Source: Chryseobacterium phosphatilyticum
Lineage (GTDB): Bacteria > Bacteroidota > Bacteroidia > Flavobacteriales > Weeksellaceae
Assembly: GCF_002899825.2 (NCBI RefSeq)
Contig: NZ_PPED02000001.1
Span: forward strand, 744,001-808,000
Direction: 5' to 3'
DNA: 64,000 bases
Shown here: piece after piece, positions 8,856 through 18,159 of the stretch
Position numbering within the stretch: the stretch's first letter is position 1
Layout: every line of letters begins with the position of its first letter
The notes under the pieces: generated by a model
The model's input: only the letters and a program-made list of their open reading frames with translations
Database searches by the model: none
Told to the model about the DNA's origin: nothing
Program-made: the position numbers and the translations under genes

Positions 8856-9347
8856 CTAAACAATCTCGCTTCTTTTTTCAAACATAACAACGTCTTTCCA
8901 TTCTCCGTTAAGTTTTCCCAGTTTTTTACGAACTCCCACTATTCTAAAGCCGTTTTTCTGGTGAAATTTAACAGAGGCCTCATTTTCTGAAAAGATATTG
9001 GTCTGCAATGTCCAGAATCCGTGGTCTTCACTATCTAAAATCATCTTTTTAAGCAATACTGAACCCAATCCCTTACCCTGGTACTCATTATCGAAGTAAA
9101 TGCTCACTTCTGCAACTCCCTTGAAACATTCTCTTTTGCTTACGGGTTTTAAAGCACACCATCCCACTACTTTATTAGTTTCATTTTCCAGTACCCAACG
9201 GCAATCATTAAAATATTCCATATCCCAGGCCTCTGCAGTTGGAATTTCGGTTTCAAAAGTTGCCATTCCACTATCTATACCTTGTTTGTATATTTCCAGC
9301 ACACGGGTCTCATCGCTGGGAAGCATTTGTCTTAATTCGTAATTCAT
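8856..9347 (-). CDS. GNAT family N-acetyltransferase
   Basis: A 163-residue acetyltransferase. The acetyl-CoA binding motif is EYQGKGLGSVLLKKM (about residues 89-103), followed by FSENEASVKFHQKNGFRIVG, the typical GNAT C-terminal beta-bulge region. Overall order and the N-terminal MLPSDETRVLEIYKQGIDSGMATFET resemble the phosphinothricin/methionine-sulfoximine acetyltransferase (Pat) subgroup, which acetylates small amino acid analogues. The substrate here is unknown. It follows the DUF421 gene by 5 bp, so the two form an operon. Confidence 0.85.
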   Translation of the reverse strand: MNYELRQMLPSDETRVLEIYKQGIDSGMATFETEIPTAEAWDMEYFNDCRWVLENETNKVVGWCALKPVSKRECFKGVAEVSIYFDNEYQGKGLGSVLLKKMILDSEDHGFWTLQTNIFSENEASVKFHQKNGFRIVGVRKKLGKLNGEWKDVVMFEKRSEIV

Positions 9348-9352
9348 TGCGT

Positions 9353-9865
9353 TTAGTGATATTTTCTTTTATTTTTTCTCTTGATTCTTGAATAATGAGT
9401 CTGTTTACTTTTTTCATCCTGAGAAACCACACTGATATTGCCGTCCACTTCCAGAACAGATAGTTTTACATTCTCTATATTTTCAATGCCATGTTCCCGT
9501 ATTGACTCTTCCAGTTCGTCCTGAGTAATTTTTACACGATTTAAAGCTGCCTGATCAGCGACACCATCTCTTATCAATATGACGGGTTCGTCTTCCATGA
9601 AATTTTCAAAGGATCGGCTGGAAAACATTAATCTTTTTAAGATAAAATTTGCCACAAAAAGGACCAATGCAGCAACAATACCTCCCTGCAAGGAGGTATC
9701 CGGTCCCACCATTGCATTCTGAACTGCATTGGAAATCAACAGTAACAAAACCACATCTCCTGCATTAAGCTGGGAAAGCTGATTTTTACCAAATAAACGA
9801 ATAGCAATTACCATGAAAAGGTAAACACACAGGGAACGGACAGCAACGTTGAGAATAGGATCCAC
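9353..9865 (-). CDS. DUF421 domain membrane protein (YetF/YkjA type)
   Basis: A 170-residue protein with three N-terminal hydrophobic segments (about 8-22, 38-52, 62-78) and a soluble C-terminal DUF421 domain beginning around DEPVILIRDGVADQAALNR. The motif RLFGKNQLSQLNAGDVVLLLLISNAVQNAMVG is characteristic of the family, which in spore formers includes spore-envelope proteins. Its role in non-sporulating Bacteroidota is unknown. The basic tail is SRIKRKNKRKYH. It is the first gene of a two-gene operon with the acetyltransferase. Confidence 0.85.
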   Translation of the reverse strand: MDPILNVAVRSLCVYLFMVIAIRLFGKNQLSQLNAGDVVLLLLISNAVQNAMVGPDTSLQGGIVAALVLFVANFILKRLMFSSRSFENFMEDEPVILIRDGVADQAALNRVKITQDELEESIREHGIENIENVKLSVLEVDGNISVVSQDEKSKQTHYSRIKRKNKRKYH

Positions 9866-9972
9866 TTTTTTTTATCTATTCAAATGTATTGATTTTTTGT
9901 TATTCATAAAAAAGTATTTAAAGAGATAATTACACAATAAAATTTTAGGGATCACTTTAGTTTTTTAATGTA

Positions 9973-9980
9973 TAGGTTTG
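9973..9980 (+). promoter_or_regulatory. Possible -7 element for the lipoprotein at 10025
   Basis: TAGGTTTG matches TAnnTTTG about 45 bases upstream of the chosen start codon. No clear -33 element was identified. Confidence 0.35.
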
Positions 9981-10024
9981 GTATAGCTTTTGAAACTTGA
10001 GAGTAAACAAATATGAAAATTATA

Positions 10025-10570
10025 ATGAAAAATTTTTTTTTATACCTGAGTATTTTCTTTGCCTTTATTTCCTGCAACAAAAAGGGAGAATCAACTTCAT
10101 CACCGGTTGACAGTACAGCCGTTAAAACAAAAATCAGTGCTCTTTATGATCAATATGGTAAATCTAATGAAATGGTATACAATCAACCTATTTCCAGCGA
10201 TTTGTTTTCACCGGATCTGAAAAAAAATATTGAGAAGGCTATACAAATTTCAAAAGAAGATATTGAAAAAGTTAAAAAAAGTGCCCATCCTGATGAAAAG
10301 CCGTTAATCTTTGAAGGAGCCATTTTTTCCAGTTTATACGAAGGCTTTACAGACTATAAAATTCAATCTATGGATATTCATGATACAACAGCAGATGTTA
10401 TTGTTCAGTTTGAATACAATATGGCTACTCCAAAAGTAGTGTGGACAGATAAAGTACATTTGATCAATTCTGATGGACAATGGAAAATTGATAATATTGA
10501 TTTTGATACGATAGGGAATTCCAAAAATCTTACAACAAGATTAAACGATTTTATTCACAATACCCCATAA
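10025..10570 (+). CDS. Lipoprotein, possibly DUF3828-like
   Basis: A 181-residue lipoprotein with signal MKNFFLYLSIFFAFISC and lipobox FISC (Cys17). The mature part has a helical segment with repeated Lys/Glu, and ends in a beta-rich C-terminal half (DTTADVIVQFEYNMATPKVVWTDKVHLINSDGQWKIDNIDF) resembling NTF2/DUF3828-type folds. No function can be assigned. The longer frame begins four codons upstream with MKII, which would lengthen the charged N-region only slightly. It ends at a hairpin shared with the convergent peptide gene. Confidence 0.7.
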   Translation: MKNFFLYLSIFFAFISCNKKGESTSSPVDSTAVKTKISALYDQYGKSNEMVYNQPISSDLFSPDLKKNIEKAIQISKEDIEKVKKSAHPDEKPLIFEGAIFSSLYEGFTDYKIQSMDIHDTTADVIVQFEYNMATPKVVWTDKVHLINSDGQWKIDNIDFDTIGNSKNLTTRLNDFIHNTP

Positions 10571-10573
10571 TAA

Positions 10574-10598
10574 AAAAACCGCCTGTAAAGCGGTTTTT
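10574..10598. terminator. Bidirectional terminator between the lipoprotein and bacteriocin-like peptide
   Basis: Stem AAAAACCGC (10574-10582) with GCGGTTTTT (10590-10598) and a 7-base loop. It sits 3 bp past the lipoprotein stop and 6 bp past the stop of the convergent peptide gene, so it serves both. Confidence 0.85.
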
Positions 10599-10604
10599 AT
10601 CTTT

Positions 10605-10739
10605 TTACGGACACTGCACGATTGGAATTTCGCTGCAAAAAACTTTATTTGCCCACTCACAATAGGTACAATATTTTTTGGGTTCTCCACCGTACACTGA
10701 TTTCAAATCTGACTTAGTCAGTTTTTTCAAATTTTTCAT
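10605..10739 (-). CDS. Double-glycine leader bacteriocin-like peptide
   Basis: A 44-residue peptide too short for a 60-residue gene-calling cutoff. The leader MKNLKKLTKSDLKSVYGG ends in a Gly-Gly typical of peptides cut by C39 peptidase transporters. The mature part starts EPKKYCTYCEWANK and has four cysteines (positions 24, 27, 35, 43). Leaders of the form MKNLKKLxxxxLKxxxGG are common in Chryseobacterium and are usually annotated bacteriocin-like, but activity is unproven. A TATTTTTG -7 element lies 24 bases upstream and a hairpin terminator follows the stop, both supporting a real gene. No maturation or export gene is adjacent. Confidence 0.75.
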   Translation of the reverse strand: MKNLKKLTKSDLKSVYGGEPKKYCTYCEWANKVFCSEIPIVQCP

Positions 10740-10762
10740 ATAGTTTTAATTTTATGGTATTG

Positions 10763-10799
10763 CAAAAATATACTGAATTTAATTCTTATATATTACAAA
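10763..10799 (-). promoter_or_regulatory. Probable promoter of the bacteriocin-like peptide gene
   Basis: On the minus strand TATTTTTG (10763-10770) matches the Bacteroidota -7 element. TTTG (10796-10799) lies 25 bp upstream, slightly beyond the usual 17-23 bp. Confidence 0.5.
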
Positions 10800-10911
10800 T
10801 TACCACTGAAAATTTACATAATCATCACGTATAACATAAAATTAAAACAGATTTAAAATATGTAAATCATACAATGTAAGTGAGATATGATTTTTCAATC
10901 ATTTTCCTATA

Positions 10912-11316
10912 TTATTTATTATTAATTTCAACAGTTACGGGCATCACATAGGTAAAGGCAACCATATTTTCACTTAACTTTTTGCGATCTACTCTATAAT
11001 CCAATTCACTTAAAACGGTTTCAATTTCTTTGCTTACACTTTTGCAATCTCCGGTAGAATGCACATTGACGATTTTTCCGTTATCTGCGATATCAAATTT
11101 TACTACCGAATTCACTGTTCCCTGTTTATAATCTGTATTGGTAAGGTCAAAATTTTCTACCAGTTTATTTCTTATATCAGTGAAGGTTTCATTTTTATTC
11201 AGTTGAATTTCTTCTATTGTATTATGATCAGTAGTCTGAGCCTTTACTATATTGGATACTGTTACCAACCCACAAACAAAAAGGGAAGCCATTACTATTT
11301 GAAGTCTATTTTTCAT
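10912..11316 (-). CDS. Secreted protein of unknown function
   Basis: A 134-residue exported protein. The signal peptide runs from MKNRLQIVMASLFVCG to about VKAQ (residue 27). The mature portion contains VNSVVKFDIADNGKIVNVHSTGDCKSVSKEIETVLSELDYRVD, a strand-strand-helix pattern like the TonB C-terminal domain, including the usual substitution-prone GDCK segment and a late VAFTYVMPVTVEINN strand. A TonB-CTD-like fold is plausible, but no TonB box partner or transmembrane anchor is present. Confidence 0.6.
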   Translation of the reverse strand: MKNRLQIVMASLFVCGLVTVSNIVKAQTTDHNTIEEIQLNKNETFTDIRNKLVENFDLTNTDYKQGTVNSVVKFDIADNGKIVNVHSTGDCKSVSKEIETVLSELDYRVDRKKLSENMVAFTYVMPVTVEINNK

Positions 11317-11537
11317 AACTATTTGGTTTTAAATATTATACTAATCTTATTTTGTATCTCTTACCAAAGTTATTAAAATTATTCATATTAAATTCATATT
11401 GAATTAACATTGAGTTAACATTAAAATATAAATTACTGATTTTCAGGTTTATAAATTTTAAAATAATTGAAAATTTAATATTGGAAGTTGATTTTTGACT
11501 TGAAATTCCTCAGTAGAAACAATTATTTGATAAAAAA

Positions 11538-11560
11538 AAAATCTGCCATAAGGCAGATTC
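11538..11560 (-). terminator. Terminator after uvrA
   Basis: Stem AATCTGCC (11540-11547) and GGCAGATT (11552-11559) with a 4-base loop, followed on the minus strand by a long T-run. It lies 29 bp past the uvrA stop. Confidence 0.85.
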
Positions 11561-11588
11561 TTGTTTACTATAATCTATTTGCTTGATT

Positions 11589-14420
11589 TTATTCCAGTTC
11601 TCTCTTCAAAAACTTCCCTGTCAAGCTCTTCTTCGACTTCACAATTTCTTCCGGAGTACCCTGAGCTACAATTTGTCCACCATATTTTCCTCCTTCAGGA
11701 CCGACGTCGATGATATGATCTGCCAGTTTGATAACATCCATATTGTGTTCGATGATGATGAACGAGTTTCCTAGCTCTACTAATTGGTTGATGGCATCCA
11801 TCAGAATTTTTACATCTTCAAAATGAAGTCCTGTTGTGGGTTCGTCAAGGATGTAAAGGGTGTTTCCTGTCTGTCTTTTGGATAATTCGGTGGCAAGCTT
11901 GATACGTTGAGCTTCTCCTCCGGAAAGGGTTGTTGATTGTTGTCCCAGCGTAATATATCCTAATCCGACATCCTGTAACGTTTTTACTTTAGCAAAAATC
12001 TTAGGAATTGGCTGGAAGAATTCTACCGATTCATCAATTGTCATATCCAATACATCGGAGATCGATTTTCCTTTGTAACGAACTTCGAGCGTCTCTCTGT
12101 TGAAACGTTTTCCGTTACAAGTTTCGCAGTGAACGTATACATCCGGCAGGAAATTCATTTCAATGACTTTCAATCCTCCTCCCTGACATGTTTCACATCT
12201 TCCACCTTTTACATTGAAAGAGAATCTTCCCGGTTTATAGCCACGAATTTTACTTTCCGGCAATTCTGCAAAAAGGTTTCTGATATCGGTAAACATTCCT
12301 GTATAAGTTGCAGGATTGGAACGTGGTGTTCTTCCAATCGGAGTCTGATCTACATCTACGATTTTGTCGATATTATCCAGTCCTTCAATTTTCTTGTATG
12401 GTAACGGCTCCTGAACCGCTCTGTAAAAATGTTTATTAAGGATCGGGTATAAAGTTCCGTTGATCAGGGAAGATTTTCCACTTCCTGAAATTCCGGTTAC
12501 CACAACCAATTTTCCTAATGGAATATCCAGTGTTACATTTTTAAGATTATTTCCTGTAGCTCCTTTTAGTACAATATTCTTACCACTTCCGGTTCTCCTT
12601 TCTACAGGAATTTCAATCTTTCTTTTTCCGTTAATATATTGTGCGGTAATGGTATCTGCCTTCAATAAATCTTTTGGTTTTCCCTGCCACAATATTTCTC
12701 CACCGAACTTTCCGGCTTTCGGGCCAATGTCCAGCACCTCATCAGCTTCAAGAATCATGTCTTTATCATGTTCTACAACCAATACGGAGTTTCCGATATC
12801 TCTAAGATTTTTCAAAGAGTGAATCAGTCTTTCATTGTCTCTCTGGTGAAGTCCGATACTCGGTTCATCCAGAATATATAGAACATTGACCAACTGAGAC
12901 CCGATCTGCGTGGCCAGGCGAATTCTCTGGGATTCTCCTCCTGAAAGGGTTTTTGAACTTCTGCTCAAACTTAAATAATCCAAACCTACATCTAATAAAA
13001 ACTGAAGTCTGGTTTCGATTTCTTTTAAGATTTCGTGGGCAATAATTTTATTTTTCTCTGAAAATTTATCTTTTACATCCGCCAGCCATTCTTTTAAATC
13101 AGCTAAGCTTAAACCATTTACCTCAGCAATATTTTTACCATCAATTTTAAAACTTAAGCTTGAAGGCTGAAGGCGGGTTCCATTGCATTCCGGACAAACT
13201 TCTTCTGTAGTAAAGTGTCTTTCCAACAAAATAGCTTCGTAAGATTCTCTCTCATCTATAATTTCTTCCATGAAAGCAATCAAACCATCAAAACTGATTT
13301 TTATTTTCTTGGTAATACCGGCATACTTAAGATCTTTATTGAATTCTTTATGACAACCGTTATAGATATAATCCAACGCTTCTTCAGGAATATCCTTCAA
13401 AGGCGTTGTCATTCCAAGGCCAAAGATTTCCAGGATATTTTTAATCTGAGACAGAATCCATTTATTGGATTTGATATCTTCCAACGGTAATAATCCACCC
13501 TGGTTGATGGATAACTTCGGATTGTCTATAAAGTAATCAGTATTGATTTTTTTAATCATTCCTAACCCTTTACAGTTCGGGCAGCTTCCTTTTGGAGAGT
13601 TGAATGAAAATGTATTCGGCTCAGGCAATGCTAGGGAATGTCCGGTTTCAGCATCCATAAGATTTTTAGAAAAATATTCGATGTCGGTACTTCCCAGTTT
13701 TTGGATTCCGATAATCCCCTCTCCCATTTCCATTGCTGTTCGCAATGATTTTTCCATTCTGTTTTCTGAAGCATTTTCTCCGATAATCCAACGATCGATC
13801 ACGATATCGATATCATGCGTTTTATAACGGTCAAGTTTCAAATCGTATTCGATATCCTGAAGCTCACCATCAATTCTTGCCTGTCCATATCCCTTTTTCG
13901 CCATCTGCACGAATAGTTCATGATAATGTCCTTTTCTTGATCGTACAACAGGAGCCAGAAGCATGATCTTTTCTCCTTTATAGTTTTCTTTGATGGTTTC
14001 AAGAATCTGGTCCTCAGTATAGCTTACCAATTTTTGCCCGGTTGTTAATGAATAGGCATCAGAAACTCTTGCATACAAAAGACGCAGGAAATCATATAAC
14101 TCAGTAACTGTTCCTACAGTGGAACGGGGATTTTTATTGGTTGTTTTCTGCTCAATAGCAATAACAGGAGAAAGCCCTTCTATCTTATCTACATCAGGGC
14201 GCTCCAAACCACCCAAAAACTGACGTGCATAAGCAGAAAATGTCTCGATATACCGACGTTGGCCTTCTGCAAAAATAGTATCAAAGGCCAGTGAAGATTT
14301 TCCGCTTCCTGAAAGACCGGTAATTACGACCAGTTCATTGCGCGGAATTTTTACGTTAATATTTTTTAGATTGTGTTCACGTGCTCCGTAAACTTCTATA
14401 TATTCTGTTGATTTGCTCAT
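11589..14420 (-). CDS. uvrA: Excinuclease ABC subunit A
   Basis: Damage-recognition ATPase of nucleotide excision repair, 943 residues, full family length. Two ABC modules are visible: Walker [13 protein letters not shown] near residue 34 and [13 protein letters not shown] near 620-635, with signature motifs [14 protein letters not shown] and [14 protein letters not shown] and D-loops [12 protein letters not shown] and [12 protein letters not shown]. Zinc-binding cysteine pairs occur as [16 protein letters not shown] and [24 protein letters not shown]-type element lies about 36-43 bases upstream of the start. It is a single gene. Confidence 0.98.
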   Translation of the reverse strand: MSKSTEYIEVYGAREHNLKNINVKIPRNELVVITGLSGSGKSSLAFDTIFAEGQRRYIETFSAYARQFLGGLERPDVDKIEGLSPVIAIEQKTTNKNPRSTVGTVTELYDFLRLLYARVSDAYSLTTGQKLVSYTEDQILETIKENYKGEKIMLLAPVVRSRKGHYHELFVQMAKKGYGQARIDGELQDIEYDLKLDRYKTHDIDIVIDRWIIGENASENRMEKSLRTAMEMGEGIIGIQKLGSTDIEYFSKNLMDAETGHSLALPEPNTFSFNSPKGSCPNCKGLGMIKKINTDYFIDNPKLSINQGGLLPLEDIKSNKWILSQIKNILEIFGLGMTTPLKDIPEEALDYIYNGCHKEFNKDLKYAGITKKIKISFDGLIAFMEEIIDERESYEAILLERHFTTEEVCPECNGTRLQPSSLSFKIDGKNIAEVNGLSLADLKEWLADVKDKFSEKNKIIAHEILKEIETRLQFLLDVGLDYLSLSRSSKTLSGGESQRIRLATQIGSQLVNVLYILDEPSIGLHQRDNERLIHSLKNLRDIGNSVLVVEHDKDMILEADEVLDIGPKAGKFGGEILWQGKPKDLLKADTITAQYINGKRKIEIPVERRTGSGKNIVLKGATGNNLKNVTLDIPLGKLVVVTGISGSGKSSLINGTLYPILNKHFYRAVQEPLPYKKIEGLDNIDKIVDVDQTPIGRTPRSNPATYTGMFTDIRNLFAELPESKIRGYKPGRFSFNVKGGRCETCQGGGLKVIEMNFLPDVYVHCETCNGKRFNRETLEVRYKGKSISDVLDMTIDESVEFFQPIPKIFAKVKTLQDVGLGYITLGQQSTTLSGGEAQRIKLATELSKRQTGNTLYILDEPTTGLHFEDVKILMDAINQLVELGNSFIIIEHNMDVIKLADHIIDVGPEGGKYGGQIVAQGTPEEIVKSKKSLTGKFLKRELE

Positions 14421-14455
14421 AATTTGGAGTGACTTTGCCTGAAAATCACAACGTG

Positions 14456-14463
14456 CAAAAATA
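14456..14463 (-). promoter_or_regulatory. Probable -7 element for uvrA
   Basis: On the minus strand TATTTTTG matches the Bacteroidota -7 consensus, 36 bases from the uvrA start codon. I did not see a LexA-type site, and no good -33 element was found. Confidence 0.45.
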
Positions 14464-14644
14464 CGGAATTTTATGGAATTTTTTTAACTAAAAAAGCGTG
14501 AAAAGTTTGTTAAAAAATGAAAAACGGATTCAATCGCGTTGCAGTGAGGATGCCAGGGCTTTTCCTGTTTGGGTAGATAAAATATGTACTGATTACAACT
14601 TCAAGTCAAAAACTCATTTCATTCAGAATGGTTAATGTTATTAA

Positions 14645-14671
14645 AAAATGCCGCATTTCTACGGCATTTCA
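14645..14671 (-). terminator. Terminator after the DUF3829 lipoprotein gene
   Basis: Stem AAATGCCG (14646-14653) with CGGCATTT (14662-14669), followed by A/T-rich sequence on the minus strand. It ends the tssE-tssF-lipoprotein transcript. Confidence 0.75.
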
Positions 14672-14693
14672 TATATTATTTTAAAAACAAATG

Positions 14694-15623
14694 TTATTTC
14701 ACAAATGTATTGTAAGCACTTAATACTGTTTCATAAGAAGAATCCATTTGTTGAATATTATTATCCGGAATTTTACCGGCTTCTTTAGAATCTCTGATCA
14801 GCTTTCTGTAGTTATCTACAAAGTTGGAAGCTGCTTTATTAAAGCCTTCAAACTGCGATTTTTTATAAGAGTACTGCTGGTCTTTCACATTGAAATCCAT
14901 TTTGGAATTGGCTTCTACTAATTTGACAAATTCATCATATTTTTTCTGAGCTTCTGCCTCATTAAACTTACCTTCGTATTGTTTTCCTAAAAGATCAATC
15001 ACTGAATCTAAAGAATTCATCACATTTTTGGATGAGATGATATATTCTTTCATCGGATGATCTTTTAAAATGATCTCTTCTGCGGCATCGGTTGCAGGTT
15101 TTATTTTTGCCATTACGCTTTCTCCTGCAGCGTATAAAACGTTAGCATCGGATTCAATTTCCTTTTTGATGGATTCTGCCTTGGCTCCTTTATCATCTTT
15201 ATAATCTTCAGAGTTCATGTACGATTTAAGCTCTTCCAATTTTTTCTCAATATTCTCTTTTTTGGCTTTGTAGGTATTAAAATCTGCTTCAATGGCAGCT
15301 TTATCTTTTCCAAATCCGGACGGAACTTCTTTAATTTTACTCAGTGTATAGTCCATTGAGCTGATAATAACAGGCATAATCATGACGTTCCCTCCTTTTG
15401 ATTTCACTACAGCTTCTTCTGTATATTTTAAGATTCGTTCAATATGTTTAGAGGTATTTTTATAGGAGTCCACAAAATTATTATTAAAATCAATAATTGA
15501 ATTTGCTTCAGTTTCTCCTCCAAGATTTAAAACTGCACTGCTGATTTTCTCAGCCCCTTTTTTACAACTTATGACAGTAGCAGTCAAAGACACAGCCATT
15601 GCCAATACGATAATCTTTTTCAT
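14694..15623 (-). CDS. DUF3829 family lipoprotein linked to T6SS baseplate genes
   Basis: A 309-residue lipoprotein: MKKIIVLAMAVSLTATVISC gives lipobox VISC (Cys20). The mature region is almost wholly helical and charged, with repeated Glu/Lys segments (for example KAKKENIEKKLEELKSYMNSEDYKDDKG) as in DUF3829 (YiiG-like) proteins. It starts 22 bp after tssF on the same strand, so it is in the same transcript. A role as an envelope component or accessory lipoprotein of the type VI system is an inference from position only. Confidence 0.78.
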   Translation of the reverse strand: MKKIIVLAMAVSLTATVISCKKGAEKISSAVLNLGGETEANSIIDFNNNFVDSYKNTSKHIERILKYTEEAVVKSKGGNVMIMPVIISSMDYTLSKIKEVPSGFGKDKAAIEADFNTYKAKKENIEKKLEELKSYMNSEDYKDDKGAKAESIKKEIESDANVLYAAGESVMAKIKPATDAAEEIILKDHPMKEYIISSKNVMNSLDSVIDLLGKQYEGKFNEAEAQKKYDEFVKLVEANSKMDFNVKDQQYSYKKSQFEGFNKAASNFVDNYRKLIRDSKEAGKIPDNNIQQMDSSYETVLSAYNTFVK

Positions 15624-15645
15624 ATTTTATTCGTTTTGGTTTTCA

Positions 15646-17529
15646 TTACATATCCTGAAAATCAACATCTTCATTACTTATTTTTACTACATATTCAATC
15701 CCATCTATTGCTTTTGCAATAATCTGGTTTCTGATAATGTTCGACATATTTTCCCAATATGCTCTTCCATAAAAAGAATAATTCTGTGGAATGATCTCTA
15801 CCTCTACGGTTCTTACGAAACCTTCTTTGGGTTTATTACTGATCATGGTTCCTCTTCGTACTCTTACTTCTCTCAATTCATCTTTCAGAATCATACGGCA
15901 ATAGTTTTTAACATCTTCAAGAGAAATGATTTTATCTCTTGTTGTTAATGCATATTTATATGCCTGAATACTATCTGTCCCCTTTTGTTCTTCCGAACCT
16001 CCCAACGTTTCTGTAAGTAATACAACCGTCTGTGATTTCAGCTGATTGGAAAGTTCTGTTCCCGGGCGCATATGATTGGCCAATGTGCAATGGGTAACCC
16101 AAAAGGCTGCATAGGTATGATCTGTTTTTTCCACAGGCTCCATAATAACATAGTTCAGTTCCTGTCTGATATTTCTCTTGGCATTATTTACTTTCTGCAC
16201 CATGGATTTCATCTTATCCGACATTTCGCTCAGGACCCCCTTTACATTATCTCTGTTTAAAAGGGAAAACGCTGCAATTTCATCTCTTGTTAGCTCCAGA
16301 ACATTAGCAATCATATCTACTGCATTTCGGTTGGTGAAACGCTCCATACCCCCTTTTCTCACTGTGTATAAGCCTTTTTTCAAGTCGTCAGCAGGGGTGA
16401 AAGGAATCTCAGTGTACTTTCTTCCATCACCATCCTGAACCTCATCTACATAAAGGAAATGTTCTCCTTCATCGGTCACCAGAGGAATATTATTTCCCAT
16501 AATATCAAGACTATACTCGGTCTTTTTCCAGCCTCTGTTGTAAATAGGGAAAGCATTTAATACGAACGAAAAATTATCCAGTATTTCCGCAGAAAACTGT
16601 GGTGGAAACTCGAAAGTAAGCCATAAATAAGGTTTATTGTCGAGATATTTTACAATCTCATCTTTCCCGGCAAGGAAATCAAGATTTTGAGGGAGTTGTC
16701 CCGGTTCTGAAAACAGACTCTGGGAAATTCCTGTCACTTCAATAAACTTATGACGATAAATACTTTTAATATCTTCAATTACTTTATTACGAATAGACTG
16801 TTCTTTGAACATTTGTTCATACCCGTCTGTATAAGAATCGGTAAGATAACTCAAACCTTCTCTTACAAATAAAGGATTGCCATTACTGGAAACGGTGATA
16901 TAGGGTAACAGTTTATAGACGAAATCCAAATGCTCAAAAGCCGGATTGGAACAGAAAATACTTAAATATTTAGGAAAATTTTCACTGATATATTTACTTG
17001 TATCAATACCTATCGTAATTTTTCTGTAATCTTCGGGTCTTCCCTGAAATCTTGCAATAGGAATTTTATTGAATCTGTCATCAATACTGTAACAGGTATT
17101 TCCTACAAACATTACTGAGGTATGAACTTTATTAATTCTTACATTTCCTACCGGAGTAAAAGGAATATTCAACTGTTTATCAGATTCTGATTTTACAGTG
17201 GAAGTCATTTGTTTACGGAAGAAAAACTCTGTATGTTCCAGTAGAATTTCTGATGAATCGTAAGGCTGGGTGAAAGCAACCGCATGAGCCGGTATCGGAT
17301 GAGTATAAATAGACGGTGTCAAAAGTTTAGCCAATTTTTCTAAAATGCGGGCATTGACAGTCTGTATTTCATTATTCGCTTTAAAAACTTCCGTACTGAA
17401 TGCATCTATTAATAATTTTACAAAAGGATCTAATGACTGTGGACTTTTTAATCCCCAGACTTTAGTGGCATTCTGAAGCATTCTTGCTTTTACGGATTCT
17501 TTCGAATAAATATTTTGATCTAAATTCAT
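15646..17529 (-). CDS. tssF: Type VI secretion baseplate subunit TssF
   Basis: Cytoplasmic wedge component of the type VI secretion baseplate, 627 residues, near the normal TssF length. The N-terminus (DPFVKLLIDAFSTEVFKANNEIQ and LAKLLTPSIYTHPIPAHAVAF) is the family hallmark. Internal segments such as LTFEFPPQFSAEILDNFSFVLNAFPIYNR also fit. The form matches the Bacteroidota T6SS subtype (T6SSiii), in which TssE and TssF are adjacent. It follows tssE by 21 bp. No tssB, tssC, tssK, hcp, vgrG or membrane-complex gene occurs within this window. Confidence 0.85.
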   Translation of the reverse strand: MNLDQNIYSKESVKARMLQNATKVWGLKSPQSLDPFVKLLIDAFSTEVFKANNEIQTVNARILEKLAKLLTPSIYTHPIPAHAVAFTQPYDSSEILLEHTEFFFRKQMTSTVKSESDKQLNIPFTPVGNVRINKVHTSVMFVGNTCYSIDDRFNKIPIARFQGRPEDYRKITIGIDTSKYISENFPKYLSIFCSNPAFEHLDFVYKLLPYITVSSNGNPLFVREGLSYLTDSYTDGYEQMFKEQSIRNKVIEDIKSIYRHKFIEVTGISQSLFSEPGQLPQNLDFLAGKDEIVKYLDNKPYLWLTFEFPPQFSAEILDNFSFVLNAFPIYNRGWKKTEYSLDIMGNNIPLVTDEGEHFLYVDEVQDGDGRKYTEIPFTPADDLKKGLYTVRKGGMERFTNRNAVDMIANVLELTRDEIAAFSLLNRDNVKGVLSEMSDKMKSMVQKVNNAKRNIRQELNYVIMEPVEKTDHTYAAFWVTHCTLANHMRPGTELSNQLKSQTVVLLTETLGGSEEQKGTDSIQAYKYALTTRDKIISLEDVKNYCRMILKDELREVRVRRGTMISNKPKEGFVRTVEVEIIPQNYSFYGRAYWENMSNIIRNQIIAKAIDGIEYVVKISNEDVDFQDM

Positions 17530-17550
17530 GATTCTTAGTGGTTAAAAATA

Positions 17551-17991
17551 TTAATCAATAGACATTGGACTTAGAAACAATTCTGTTGAAAAACTAAAAC
17601 GTTCTCCTGTTTCCTCCATTTTTGCATTGATGGCAATTCTTACTTTCTTTTTAATTTCTGTGTGTTCTTTGGTATCGTAGCTGTGTTCTACAAATTGAAT
17701 ATGGGCATCAATCTGCGGATGTACAATCCGGGGTTCGTATTCCTGAATCTGTCTTCGGAGACTTTTTACGAAAACGTTTTCCCAGATAGCACTTGTTACT
17801 CCGTTGTCAAATTCCAGGTTCCAAACATCATTTCCATAGTTTTCATCATATCTGTTTTCTCCTTTTTTGGTAGTGATCAGCAGCATAATATTATGAGCAA
17901 TACTTTCTCCCATATCGCAGGTATCGATACTTCCGCCTTCGGTCATTAAAGTAGACGGAACGAAGGGCATTCTGTAATTTGGTGTATCCAT
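17551..17991 (-). CDS. tssE: Type VI secretion baseplate subunit TssE (gp25-like)
   Basis: A 146-residue gp25/GPW lysozyme-like baseplate protein. Family motifs are SIAHNIMLLITTKKGENRYDENYGNDVW (about 29-56) and VKSLRRQIQEYEPRIVHPQIDAHIQF, which includes the conserved xxxExR/Y-EPR signature of gp25 proteins. In the T6SS it links the sheath to the baseplate wedge. It appears to be the first gene of tssE-tssF-lipoprotein. A permease gene ends upstream with its own terminator, so this is a self-contained three-gene unit. Confidence 0.83.
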   Translation of the reverse strand: MDTPNYRMPFVPSTLMTEGGSIDTCDMGESIAHNIMLLITTKKGENRYDENYGNDVWNLEFDNGVTSAIWENVFVKSLRRQIQEYEPRIVHPQIDAHIQFVEHSYDTKEHTEIKKKVRIAINAKMEETGERFSFSTELFLSPMSID

Positions 17992-18096
17992 AGCTTTTTA
18001 TTTTTTACTTCATGGTTGTGTTTACTTAAAAACGAAAGACCAAAATACACATTTTCACTAAATAATTGTCAAAATTCCTTAAAATATTATTCAAAA

Positions 18097-18128
18097 TGAG
18101 AGCTTCCAAACTGAATTGAAAGCTCTCA
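18097..18128 (-). terminator. Terminator after the amino acid permease gene
   Basis: Stem GAGAGCTT (18098-18105) with AAGCTCTC (18120-18127), followed on the minus strand by ATTTTGAATAATATTTT. It separates the permease gene from tssE. Confidence 0.75.
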
Positions 18129-18159
18129 CTAGTATCTTTAACAGGCTATTCTTTACGCC

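Noticed and set aside
14500..14600. GC-richer stretch upstream of uvrA (about ATCGCGTTGCAGTGAGGATG)
   Set aside because: It has no coding frame, hairpin or RNA motif I recognise. It may be a degenerate repeat, but I have no second copy.
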